Assembly (NCBI GenBank): GCA_002327445.1
Contig: DCWA01000018.1
Coordinates: 1 to 35,620 of the forward strand
DNA length: 35,620 nt
From: Desulfobacteraceae bacterium UBA2174
GTDB lineage: Bacteria > Desulfobacterota > Desulfobacteria > Desulfobacterales > UBA2174
Direction: 5' to 3'
The translations under genes and the position numbers were made by a program. The first letter of the stretch is position 1; every line of letters starts with the position of its first letter. Below are positions 7,139 to 14,815 of the stretch, in pieces. Below the pieces are notes generated by a model. That model did no database searches. It was given only the letters and a program-made list of their open reading frames with translations, and was not told the origin of the DNA.

Positions 7139-9324
7139 GGCGATACCTCCTGAAAGCGTCCGGGAAAATCGTCCCACCGGGGGGACGGTGCGCCGCCGGT
7201 CTCCAGGTCCCGCGCCGCATCCATCACGTGGTTGAAGCGGTGTTTGCACTCGTAGAAGCCATGCCACCAAGCGTAGTCCGGGGCCATCATGGCCGCGCCC
7301 ATCCGCGCCCGGCGCCCTTCGTGGTGCCATAGTTCATAGAATTCCCATTCCAGCGGTTCGTCGAAGTAGCGCCCGGTGGACAGCAAACCGGCCTTGTAGA
7401 GGGCGTCGATGCGTTGTTGGGCGGGGCGGTAGTACACGTCATTGTAGTGCGCTACCGCCGCATCGAAATTGTCGAAATGGGCCTTGGCCCAGGACTCGGC
7501 ATGGCACTGGCGGCAGACCGCCGTCATCTTGCCGCGCTCCACCCGCCAGTCCGTGGCGGCGGGAAAGGGTTTGAAATCCGCCGGCCGCACCGTGAGCGGG
7601 GCCTGGGTTTCCCAGGAGAGGCGCTCGGTGACGTCATGGCTCGCCGGCATCTCGCCGGCCGAAGACATGTGGCAGGTGGCGCAGGTGGGGGCACGGAAGT
7701 CCCTTCCCGCCGTCCAGCGGCGGTCGTCCGGGCCGAATTGCCAGCGGTATCCTTCGGCGTGGTAGATCGTGCCGTGCTTGCTCTCGTTGTAGATCTCGAT
7801 CTGGGGATGGTCCGGCCCCAGGTGGCACTGGTCGCAGGCTTCCGGTTTGCGCGCCTCCTCGATGGAAAACCGGTGCCGGGTGTGGCAACTGCTGCAACTG
7901 CCCTTGCTGCCGTCCGGGTTGAGGCGGCCGATACCCACGTTGGGCCAGGTGCCGGCCACGGGCTTCCCGTCCACAAGTTTTACTTCGGTGCCATGGCAGG
8001 CCAGGCATCCGGTGGTTCGCTCGATGGCGTTGTTCATGCCATCCTTGAGCCAGTGGTCGATTCGCCACATGATCTCGTGGGTGTTGGCGTGCTTGCTGCG
8101 GGCGAACTGTTCGGCCTCTTTCGGGTGGCAACCGCTGCAATGGGTCGGCGAAACCACCGGCGAAATGGGAATGCGGTCGTGAGTGAGATGGGCTTTGAGG
8201 ATCAATTCCTCGTTGTTGGCCCGGTGGCACTTGTAGCAGTCGACCCCGAGCCGGCCGTGGGCGCTGTTTTCCCACTCGGCCACGATGGCCGGCGTCTTCT
8301 GGCGGTGGCAGCCGACGCAGGTCTGGCCGGCGACGACCTCGGGGCGAGTCTCGGCCATGAGGCGCAAGGGGAAATCCCAGCGCCATACGGCGATGCAGGC
8401 CAGAATGAGAAAGATCAGCGCCAAGTTGGTGTAGGCCATGCCCACGAAGACCTTGCGCACCCGGGCGTCGGGGGCCGGCGGCGCGGTGTCGGCGGCCAGG
8501 GCGCCGAGGCAGGCGAGGCGATCGAGGACCTCCGGCCCATGCGGGGCCCCGGCCATGGCGGCGGTGAGGTCTCCGCCGGCCTGGTGTTTGCCGAAGTGGC
8601 GGCCATCCTTCCAGCGGGGACTCGTGGAAACGTCATAGACCTTGCCCTGGTAGAGGATGCGGGCCGGCCGGCCCTCCTGTCCGTCGGCGGCGGCAAGGGA
8701 TGCGGGGCTCAGGGCGCCGCCGGCTGTAGCGGGGGCAGGGGCCTTGGCCGCGGCGCGCATCTTGCGGTGTACCACGGTCACCGCGGCCAGGCCGATGGCC
8801 ACCATGAGGGCAAACAGGGCAATCTTGACGGTGAGCATGCGGCCGAAGGTGTTGTCCCGGAACTGGACCCAGCGGTCCATGCGCGCCCAGGTGAGATACA
8901 CGCCGGTGGCGGTGAGCACCGCCATGCAACTCAGCCCCAAAATGCGTTCGGGCTTGGGCAGGCCGCCGGTGAGCCGGGTAGGCCGCACGAAGAGGTGGAT
9001 GTAGAAGATCGCTCCGAAGAAGATGACCGCGGCCAAGAGATGCAGGTAGCCGATCACGAAGCGCAGGGTCTTGTGAAGAGGGCCCTGAAGGGCCTCGGCC
9101 TTGTCGAGCACCGCCTGGCTGATGGGGTAGCGATAGCCGTTGCGGATGTAGGCGAAGCCGGCGGTGCGCAACTGGCCACCGGTGCTCTCCTGGTGGCAGA
9201 AGATGCAACCCTTGCCCGTCTGGCGGGCATAGGCGTCCGTGGCCTGGGCGGACGGGACCCAGAGCCCCGCCGCGCCGAGCACTGCAGCAACCAGACAGAT
9301 GAAAAGCAACCTCTTTCCGAGCAT
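7135..9324 (-). CDS. Fusion: heme c / CopD-like membrane domain / cytochrome b5-like / octaheme HAO-like cytochrome
   Basis: This 729-residue protein reads as several modules. After a signal-like N-terminus comes one heme c site (CIFCH, residue 40). Three or four hydrophobic segments follow (about 86-113, 128-147, 163-186), resembling a CopD-type membrane domain. Next is a cytochrome b5-like segment at about 222-270 (ILYQGKVYDVS, FGKHQAGGDLT, APHG; candidate ligands H247 and H262), then another membrane helix (about 296-316). From 336 there is a full octaheme HAO-like domain with CVGCH, CYKCH, CSGCH, CLACH, CSSCH, CDQCH, CATCH and CRQCH, and the same YELWHHEGRRARMGAAMM block as the downstream cytochrome. 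ATG 9324 has GGAG at good spacing; a TTG at 9345 is less likely. It is the first gene of the operon. It plausibly links the quinone pool directly to HAO-type chemistry; that role is inferred. Confidence 0.82.
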   Translation of the reverse strand: MLGKRLLFICLVAAVLGAAGLWVPSAQATDAYARQTGKGCIFCHQESTGGQLRTAGFAYIRNGYRYPISQAVLDKAEALQGPLHKTLRFVIGYLHLLAAVIFFGAIFYIHLFVRPTRLTGGLPKPERILGLSCMAVLTATGVYLTWARMDRWVQFRDNTFGRMLTVKIALFALMVAIGLAAVTVVHRKMRAAAKAPAPATAGGALSPASLAAADGQEGRPARILYQGKVYDVSTSPRWKDGRHFGKHQAGGDLTAAMAGAPHGPEVLDRLACLGALAADTAPPAPDARVRKVFVGMAYTNLALIFLILACIAVWRWDFPLRLMAETRPEVVAGQTCVGCHRQKTPAIVAEWENSAHGRLGVDCYKCHRANNEELILKAHLTHDRIPISPVVSPTHCSGCHPKEAEQFARSKHANTHEIMWRIDHWLKDGMNNAIERTTGCLACHGTEVKLVDGKPVAGTWPNVGIGRLNPDGSKGSCSSCHTRHRFSIEEARKPEACDQCHLGPDHPQIEIYNESKHGTIYHAEGYRWQFGPDDRRWTAGRDFRAPTCATCHMSSAGEMPASHDVTERLSWETQAPLTVRPADFKPFPAATDWRVERGKMTAVCRQCHAESWAKAHFDNFDAAVAHYNDVYYRPAQQRIDALYKAGLLSTGRYFDEPLEWEFYELWHHEGRRARMGAAMMAPDYAWWHGFYECKHRFNHVMDAARDLETGGAPSPRWDDFPGRFQEVSP

Positions 9325-9505
9325 CGCTGCTCCAGTCGAGGGCAAGGTTGTTTCTGGGGAAAAAACGGGTGAGAAAAAGAACTAAAACGCAACTGATTTT
9401 TAGCATGAGTTCCGGCCAAGGTCAATTCTTTGGGCACGGCAAGACCGCGTGCCGAAACTTGCAGTGGGCGGTTTCAGATGGTGAATTTGACTTGGCCGAA
9501 CAGCT

Positions 9506-9534
9506 TTGCTATGGCTTGTCATCTTGAGTAAACT
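9506..9534 (+). promoter_or_regulatory. Candidate promoter for the Fe-S oxidoreductase gene
   Basis: TTGCTA (9506-9511), a 17-bp spacer and TAAACT (9529-9534) form a plausible sigma-70 promoter. It lies about 18 nt before the short leader ORF at 9552 and upstream of the terminator-like hairpin at 9569-9604. Both boxes match the consensus at four of six positions. The rest of 9325-9505 shows no clear feature; a promoter for the divergent cytochrome operon must lie there but was not identified. Confidence 0.4.
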
Positions 9535-9551
9535 AAAAAAGGGAGTGTCTG

Positions 9552-9638
9552 ATGGCCCGTGAAACCCGAAACCCCGATCGCCACCCAACGGCGGTTGGGG
9601 TTTTGTCTTGTGACGAAAGGCTGAGAGATGGAGCATGA
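9552..9638 (+). CDS. Possible 28-residue leader peptide
   Basis: A short ORF starts at ATG 9552 with GGGAG 6 nt upstream and ends at TGA 9636-9638, overlapping the first codons of the Fe-S gene. Its middle is also the stem of a strong terminator-like hairpin. The peptide begins MARETRNPDRH. A similar arrangement at 33163 gives MKGVHRNPNRQ, with the shared RNPxR block at the same residue positions. Translation of the leader could influence hairpin formation and reach the downstream start, but this is inference. The ORF may also be a by-product of a terminator sequence. Confidence 0.3.
   Translation: MARETRNPDRHPTAVGVLSCDERLRDGA
9569..9604 (+). terminator. Terminator-like hairpin in the leader of the Fe-S gene (possible attenuator)
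   Basis: AAACCCCGATCGCC pairs with GGCGGTTGGGGTTT (14 bp with wobble pairs) across a 7-nt loop (ACCCAAC), then a T-rich end (TTTTGTCTTG). It sits only about 24 bp before the start of the Fe-S gene and downstream of the candidate promoter, where a terminator would act as an attenuator. No plus-strand gene upstream needs terminating. Confidence 0.6.
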
Positions 9639-10800
9639 AGAGATTCTTCACCGATGTTTTCGCTGTGGATTCTGCAAGCTGCCCTCCGATTACGGAAGCC
9701 TCAACTGCCCCGCTTACCTCAAATACCGATTCGAGTCCTTTTCTCCCGGCGGCCGGATGTGGCTGACCCGCGCCTGGCTCAACGGCGAGGTTCAAACCGA
9801 CGCCCGGCTGCAGGAGGTTTTCTTCTCCTGCGCCACCTGCGGCAACTGCGTCGAGCACTGCATTTTCGACAAGTTCAGGGAGTCGATCCTGGAGGCATTC
9901 ATCGCCGCCAAGGCGGAAATGGTCAACCGCGGCACCGTTCCGCCGCCGGTGCGCGACTACCTCACCCGCCTGTTGGCCCACGGGAATCCCTACAAGATGC
10001 CGCAAAAAAAACGCGGCCAATGGGCTTGGGAATTGGGGGTTCCGTGCTACACGGCGGACGCCGAGTATCTGTTTTATGTCGGCGATGTGGGATCCTTTGA
10101 CGGCCGGGGGATGGAAATGGCCCGCTCCGTGGCCCGGCTGCTGCTGAAACTGGGCGTCTCCTTCGGTATTCTGGGAGAAAATGAAGGCTCGGACGGAAAC
10201 GATGCCCGGGCCCTGGGCGAGCTCGAGCTGTTCGAACACCTGGCCAAACGCAACATCGAGACCTTCCGGCGGGCCGGCGTGGAAAAGATCGTCACCCTTT
10301 CGCCCCACGGCTACAACGCCATCAAGAACGATTACCCCCGCTGGGGGGGAAATTTCACCGTGCGGCACTATACGCACCTGCTCGACGAGATCCTACCGGC
10401 GGCCGGGGACTTCGGCAGGGCCGGCGCCGAAAGTGTGCGCCGGGCGGTTTTCCACGATCCGTGCTATCTGGGCCGCCACAACAAGGAATATGACGCCGCC
10501 CGGCACATTCTCGACCGGCTGCCCGGTATCGAACGGGTGGAGATGCCCCGCAACCGGGCCGACAGCCTCTGCTGCGGCGGCGGGGGCGGCAATTTTTTCA
10601 CCGACCTGGTCTGCAGCGGGCCGGACACCTCGGCCGCCGCCCGGGTGGTGGAGGCCGCCGACACCGGAGCGCAGCTTCTCGTCACCGCCTGCCCGATCTG
10701 CACGGTGATGCTCGAGGATGCCGTCAAATCCAAGAATCTCGAACAGCGCCTCCAGGTGCGTGAGTTGTCCGATCTGGTGCTGGAATGCATGGCGGGTTGA
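9628..10800 (+). CDS. Fe-S/CCG-domain oxidoreductase subunit (GlcF/LutA/HdrD-like)
   Basis: This 390-residue cytoplasmic protein has two Cys-rich iron-sulfur motifs near the N-terminus (CFRCGFCKLPSDYGSLNCPAY and CATCGNCVEHC, about residues 10-80). Two CCG-type Cys modules follow in the C-terminal half: HDPCYLGRHN...SLCCGGGGGNFF and TACPICTVML. The layout matches the Fe-S subunit of glycolate/lactate oxidases and the HdrB/HdrD catalytic-type domain. A FAD-linked oxidase gene follows on the same strand after 162 bp, so the two probably form one 2-hydroxyacid (lactate- or glycolate-like) dehydrogenase. ATG 9628 follows AAAGGCTGAGAG. The substrate is not evident. Confidence 0.8.
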   Translation: MEHEEILHRCFRCGFCKLPSDYGSLNCPAYLKYRFESFSPGGRMWLTRAWLNGEVQTDARLQEVFFSCATCGNCVEHCIFDKFRESILEAFIAAKAEMVNRGTVPPPVRDYLTRLLAHGNPYKMPQKKRGQWAWELGVPCYTADAEYLFYVGDVGSFDGRGMEMARSVARLLLKLGVSFGILGENEGSDGNDARALGELELFEHLAKRNIETFRRAGVEKIVTLSPHGYNAIKNDYPRWGGNFTVRHYTHLLDEILPAAGDFGRAGAESVRRAVFHDPCYLGRHNKEYDAARHILDRLPGIERVEMPRNRADSLCCGGGGGNFFTDLVCSGPDTSAAARVVEAADTGAQLLVTACPICTVMLEDAVKSKNLEQRLQVRELSDLVLECMAG

Positions 10801-10802
10801 CA

Positions 10803-10943
10803 AGTGGCAAGTTACAAGTGCCTAAAGTAACGAGTGCCTAAAGTGTCTAAGATGCTGTTATTGATGAGTTTTGGCCGTTTTTATAAAATACCAAAATTCC
10901 TCAACTTTAGCTCACTTTAGATCACTTGTAACTTTAGCTCACT
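10803..10943. repeat. Imperfect inverted repeat with tandem GTGCCTAAAGT units
   Basis: The left arm (about 10803-10850) contains AAGTTACAAGTG and two copies of a GTGCCTAAAGT unit. The right arm (about 10901-10943) carries the reverse complement (ACTTTAG, CACTTGTAACTTTAG). The arms could form a long imperfect cruciform or RNA hairpin between two co-directional genes. The composition is AT-rich compared with the flanks. It looks like a small non-coding mobile or extragenic repeat. Confidence 0.65.
10861..10889 (+). promoter_or_regulatory. Candidate promoter for the FAD-linked oxidase
   Basis: TTGATG (10861-10866), a 17-bp spacer and TAAAAT (10884-10889) lie in the loop between the arms of the inverted repeat, about 75 bp before the oxidase start. 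The position is sensible, but AT-rich repeat sequence can give chance matches. Confidence 0.35.
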
Positions 10944-10962
10944 GTAAAATGGAGAGGTCTCT

Positions 10963-12333
10963 ATGCCGATCATGAATGCGTTGGTGGATATTGTGGGAGC
11001 GGACCGGGTGTCCGACGACCCGGCGGAGCTGTTCATTTATTCCCGGGATTCCGGGGCCCAGCCGCCCGGTCGGGCCGACTATGTCGTGCTGCCGAAAACG
11101 GCGGAAGAAATCAGCAGGATCCTCGTGCTGGCCAACCGCGAGAAGGTCCCCGTCACCCCGGTGGGCGCCGGACTGACCCTTTCGGGCATCGTGGTGCCGG
11201 AGCGCGGCGGTATCGTGCTGGACATGAAGCGGATGGACCGCATCCTGGAAGTGGACGAAATCAACCGCTATGCCGTCATCGAGGCCGGCGTTTCCCAGGG
11301 GGCGTTGCGCGAGTACCTCAAAAAGCACCACCCCCGCTTTCAGCATTCCACCCCGGAGGCGCCGCCCACCGCCACGGTGACGGCCAACGCCCTGATCCAC
11401 GGCCACGGCCACATCTCGCCGCGCTACGGGATCAACTCGGACATGATCGCCGGGATGGAGGTGGTGCTGCCCACCGGCGAGATTACCCGTATCGGCGCCT
11501 GCGCCCTGGGGGGAAAATGGTTTTCCCGGGGGCCGCTGCCCGACCTGGCCGGACTGTTCGTGGGGTGGTACGGCACCACGGGCATCGTGACCAAAATTTC
11601 GTTGAAGCTTTTCCCCAAGCCCGAATTTCGTCAGGTCATCGTCTTTCAGACCGATGATATCGACCTGCTTCCCGAGGCCATCGCCGAGATCATGTACCTG
11701 GACATGGCGGAGGATTTCTTCCTCATCATGCAGGAAAAGCCGGACTGGATGAACCATTGCTTCCTCGTGGTGATTCTCTCCGGGCACTTCGAGGAGGAGC
11801 TGGCCCTCAAGAAGGAGGCCTACCAGCGGCTGCTCTCGAACTTCAAGGGGGGTAACCGCATTTCCTTCGTCGCCAACCTTCATCCGGCGCTGGAAAAGCG
11901 TTTCCTCGATGTGCCGCCCCTGGCCGCCCTGGCTGCCGATTTTCGCAAGGGGGGCGGGTTCCAGTACACCGGGGCCATTCTGCCCATCGACCAGGTGCCG
12001 GCCGCCTGGCGCCGGGGGATCGAGATCGCCCACAAGCACGGCATGGTCTGCTCCTACGTACACCAGGTGCTCCTGGGAAACAGCATCATGTTCGGCTTCA
12101 ATTACTCCTTCAACCGGGGGGATGAGGCGGACATCGAGCGGGCCCGCCTGGCCCTGGCGGAATCCAACCGCACCGCCCTGGAGCTGGGCGGTATGATCTG
12201 GAAAGGGGAGAAGCCTGCCCAGCAGATGGTCCTGGCCAAGATGGAACCCCATACCGCGCAATTCATCCGGCGGGTGCAGGAGTTCCTCGACCCCAACCGG
12301 ATCATGAACCCGGGAAAGTGGGAGGTTCCGTGA
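10963..12333 (+). CDS. FAD-binding oxidase, GlcD/D-lactate dehydrogenase-like
   Basis: This 456-residue flavoprotein belongs to the FAD-linked oxidase (PCMH-type) family. The FAD-binding half has VVLPKTAEEISRILVLANRE, TPVGAGLTLSGIVVP and GWYGTTGIVTKISLKLFP. The C-terminal cap ends in FLDPNRIMNPGKW, the conserved ending of GlcD and lactate dehydrogenases. It would oxidise a 2-hydroxyacid using FAD and pass electrons to the Fe-S/CCG protein encoded upstream. ATG 10963 follows GGAGAGG with good spacing. Substrate (D-lactate, glycolate, other) is not determined. The following 140 bp (12334-12472) contains no recognised feature. Confidence 0.83.
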   Translation: MPIMNALVDIVGADRVSDDPAELFIYSRDSGAQPPGRADYVVLPKTAEEISRILVLANREKVPVTPVGAGLTLSGIVVPERGGIVLDMKRMDRILEVDEINRYAVIEAGVSQGALREYLKKHHPRFQHSTPEAPPTATVTANALIHGHGHISPRYGINSDMIAGMEVVLPTGEITRIGACALGGKWFSRGPLPDLAGLFVGWYGTTGIVTKISLKLFPKPEFRQVIVFQTDDIDLLPEAIAEIMYLDMAEDFFLIMQEKPDWMNHCFLVVILSGHFEEELALKKEAYQRLLSNFKGGNRISFVANLHPALEKRFLDVPPLAALAADFRKGGGFQYTGAILPIDQVPAAWRRGIEIAHKHGMVCSYVHQVLLGNSIMFGFNYSFNRGDEADIERARLALAESNRTALELGGMIWKGEKPAQQMVLAKMEPHTAQFIRRVQEFLDPNRIMNPGKWEVP

Positions 12334-12472
12334 AGCCCTCGTTCAAATTTTGCCGGGCGGGTTGGGGCAAACAACTGACCGCCGGCCCCGCCGGGCAAGC
12401 GCACAGGGGTTGTTTATCCCGGTAAGATGCTTCGGGTTGGTCTCAGGACGGCATGAAGGCTTGATTCGTTGC

Positions 12473-13351
12473 CTAGACCCAGGCGGCCAGACCGATGGCA
12501 AACAAAACCGCAAAGATCAGCGTCAGATTGGCGGTTCCGGCCAGGGCACGGTTCAAGGCGGCATCGGCATGCCGGCCGACAAAACCGGACCAGTACATTG
12601 CCAGGGGCAAGGTGAGCAGCGGCAGAAGCACCCACGGCCCGTACCCGTTGATCCAGAACACCGCCAGCAAAGGGTAAGCCAATCCCACCAACAAACGGTA
12701 GAAAACGATGGTGTTGCGTCGCCCAAGCAATACCGCAAGGGTGATTTTTTGCGTCTTTCGATCCGTCGGGATGTCTCGAAGATTGTTCACCACGAGAATG
12801 GCCGTGACCAGGAAGCCGATGGCGATCGAAGCCGGCAGCACCAGCCGGTTGAGCGTTTGCGCCTGGACCCAGTACGTCCCGCAAACGGCCACCGGGCCAA
12901 AAAAGATGAAGACGAACAGATCGCCAAGGCCGTGGGAGGCCAAGGGGTATGGGCCGCCGCTATATGCCAACGCCGACAGCATCGCGGCAACACCCAACAA
13001 GGCAATGGGCCATCGACCCACCCAAACGAGGTACAGACCGAGGATCGCGGCTGTCAGCAAGGTGCCAATCATGGCCCTGCGCACCGATTCAGGGGAGATC
13101 AGCCCGCTCTGAGTGACCCGGATCGGCCCCAGGCGGAAGCGGGTATCGATACCGTTGATCCCATCAAAATAATCATTGGCCAAATTTGCCCCCACTTGCA
13201 GCAGCAGCGCCACCAAGCCGGCGGCCAAGGCCGGGAAAAAGGAAAAAACGCCGTCGGCCCACGCCAGTGAAGTGCCCACGATTACGGGGGCAAGCGCTGC
13301 CGGCAGGGTTTTGGGGCGAATGGCAAGGATCCAGATGCGGATACGTTCCAT
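12473..13351 (-). CDS. menA: 1,4-dihydroxy-2-naphthoate prenyltransferase-like (MenA/UbiA family)
   Basis: This 292-residue polytopic membrane protein has the two Asp-rich motifs of UbiA prenyltransferases: NDYFDGINGID (about residues 56-66) and NNLRDIPTDRKTQK. The motif context and following PIRVTQSGLI are typical of MenA. MenA attaches a polyprenyl chain to dihydroxynaphthoate in menaquinone synthesis. ATG 13351 (MERIRIWILAIRPKTLPA) is chosen because RPKTLP is the usual family N-terminus and GAGGTCACCC precedes it; the frame extends upstream only through repeat sequence. It is a single gene here. Menaquinone supply fits the quinol-linked cytochromes nearby. Another UbiA-family substrate is possible. 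Confidence 0.83.
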   Translation of the reverse strand: MERIRIWILAIRPKTLPAALAPVIVGTSLAWADGVFSFFPALAAGLVALLLQVGANLANDYFDGINGIDTRFRLGPIRVTQSGLISPESVRRAMIGTLLTAAILGLYLVWVGRWPIALLGVAAMLSALAYSGGPYPLASHGLGDLFVFIFFGPVAVCGTYWVQAQTLNRLVLPASIAIGFLVTAILVVNNLRDIPTDRKTQKITLAVLLGRRNTIVFYRLLVGLAYPLLAVFWINGYGPWVLLPLLTLPLAMYWSGFVGRHADAALNRALAGTANLTLIFAVLFAIGLAAWV

Positions 13352-13374
13352 GGGTGACCTCGGTACGTAAATAG

Positions 13375-13402
13375 TGCCTGAACGAAAAGTCATGTTCAGG
13401 CA
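13375..13402. promoter_or_regulatory. Perfect 9-bp inverted repeat upstream of menA
   Basis: TGCCTGAAC and GTTCAGGCA flank a 10-nt loop, about 24 bp upstream of the menA-like start codon on the minus strand. It could be an operator or a 5' leader hairpin, or the edge of the adjacent dispersed repeat. No regulator is suggested by sequence. Confidence 0.35.
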
Positions 13403-13575
13403 AAATCCGAATATCGAAACTCGAAACTCGAAACAAATTCGAATACCAAATGACAAAATGACTAAAAGAAACTTGTTGAAATTTCATTGTTTTGGTCATT
13501 GGAACATTTCTGTTTTTGTCATTGTTTCGGATTTCGAAATTCGGATTTCGAATTTTTTACCGAAAAACCGGGGTT
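13403..13575. repeat. AT-rich dispersed element built from TTCGAAATCCGAA-like units
   Basis: This AT-rich stretch separates the divergent ends of the menA-like gene and jetD. It contains repeated CGAAACTCGAAAC units on the left and GGATTTCGAAATTCGGATTTCG on the right. The two halves are imperfect reverse complements with CAAATGACAAAATGAC / GTCATTGTTTCGG. No convincing ORF is present. It looks like a non-coding extragenic repeat; a weak hairpin (CGAAAACCCCGGTTTTTCG on the minus strand, near 13560-13580) may end jetD transcription. Confidence 0.55.
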
Positions 13576-13609
13576 TTCGTTCAGCCACTAAATAAATGGA
13601 TAGACGGGT

Positions 13610-14815
13610 TCAATCCGGCAAATTTGAAACTCTGGTGGCCTCCAGTTCCGCCAGCGCCGTTTTCAGCCAACCGAAGCCGATCGTCTCCTGCTCGAGACGC
13701 AGCCTTTCACCGAGGCGATCCTGGCGCAGGTCGTCGTACAAAAGGTGTTCCTCGGCGGTCAGACGCGGCAGCTCCCGGGTTTCGGGGCGAGGCTCCGTTC
13801 CCCAGCAGTGGCGATGGGCCATCAGGGTGGCCCGGTCCATGAGAAAGGATGCGGCCCCGGGGAAATGTGCCCGCAGTTGGTCCAGGATGGCGAATCCGTG
13901 GGTGTCGATGTCTCCCCAGTAGAAGAGCTGCCGTTCATGCAGCCAGCCGGCGTCGGCCAAAGATTCGAAACCGTAGCCGGCGCCGAAGATCACCATGCTT
14001 TCGGCGCACCGCGGAAAGGCGAGAAAGTTGATTTCGTTTTCCGTGATGAAGATCCGTTTGACCGGCGTTTTCAGCCTGGCAAAGGTGTCTCCGGAAACGG
14101 TGAAATCCTGATCGGTGCCCGTGGGCAGCAGGGCGAGGGCGGCATCGAGGAGGCGAAACCGCTGGCGCAGCGGTTTGTCGGTGAAGCCGTAGCGGCCGCA
14201 GAATCCCCTGATGCCACGATGGGCATCATCCACGGCCCCGGAGGGCAGGGCCAAGTCCAAAAGCTCTCCCAACAGTGCACGATGGGCCTCGACGAACTTG
14301 GTGTGCACACCGGGAATATCGATCTGGCGCAGATAGATTCCGGGGCGCGGATGACGTTGCATCCATGCCACGATATCCAGCAAGCGCGTCCAATCGGCCG
14401 CCAGTTCCAGCGTGCGCAGTGGGCGGCCGATCATCCAGGAGATCAATTCGGGTTGTCGCTCCCGGGTGAGCGCCAGCAGGCGGTCGAAGCGCCCGGCATC
14501 TTTGCGCCGGCCGATCCACTCCAGGGCATCGTCCAATGAATCGATCCAGATTTGCGACGGTACGGTGTTGGTGCCCAGGACCTGATGTCGGACCTGGCGC
14601 CACACGATCCGGTAGAACCTGGCCTCGGCATCCAGCCGGGCAATCCAGCGGCGCACGTCGTCGAAACGTTCGGCCATTTGAGACGAATTCGGTCCCTTGA
14701 AATGCAGCCGCCGCGGGAAAAGATCCGTGCCGTTGACGCGTTCGGCCAGCAGCAGGCCGCGATCCCAGAGCCGTTGGACTTGGGCGCGCAGGTCCGAAGG
14801 GGTCGTCCAGCTCAT
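13610..14815 (-). CDS. jetD: Wadjet anti-plasmid system protein JetD (Toprim-type nuclease)
   Basis: This 401-residue protein has an N-terminal DUF3322-like half and a C-terminal DUF2220 Toprim-like half. The Toprim acidic residues are visible: IFITENEINFLAF (E259, E261) and YWGDIDTHGF (D302, D304). In Wadjet systems JetD is the nuclease that cuts circular DNA after the JetABC complex has recognised it. ATG 14815 overlaps the jetC stop by 4 bp (ATGA), so translational coupling is expected; the longer frame upstream runs through jetC. It is the last gene of the jetABCD order typical of type I Wadjet. Length and catalytic residues look intact. Confidence 0.92.
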   Translation of the reverse strand: MSWTTPSDLRAQVQRLWDRGLLLAERVNGTDLFPRRLHFKGPNSSQMAERFDDVRRWIARLDAEARFYRIVWRQVRHQVLGTNTVPSQIWIDSLDDALEWIGRRKDAGRFDRLLALTRERQPELISWMIGRPLRTLELAADWTRLLDIVAWMQRHPRPGIYLRQIDIPGVHTKFVEAHRALLGELLDLALPSGAVDDAHRGIRGFCGRYGFTDKPLRQRFRLLDAALALLPTGTDQDFTVSGDTFARLKTPVKRIFITENEINFLAFPRCAESMVIFGAGYGFESLADAGWLHERQLFYWGDIDTHGFAILDQLRAHFPGAASFLMDRATLMAHRHCWGTEPRPETRELPRLTAEEHLLYDDLRQDRLGERLRLEQETIGFGWLKTALAELEATRVSNLPD

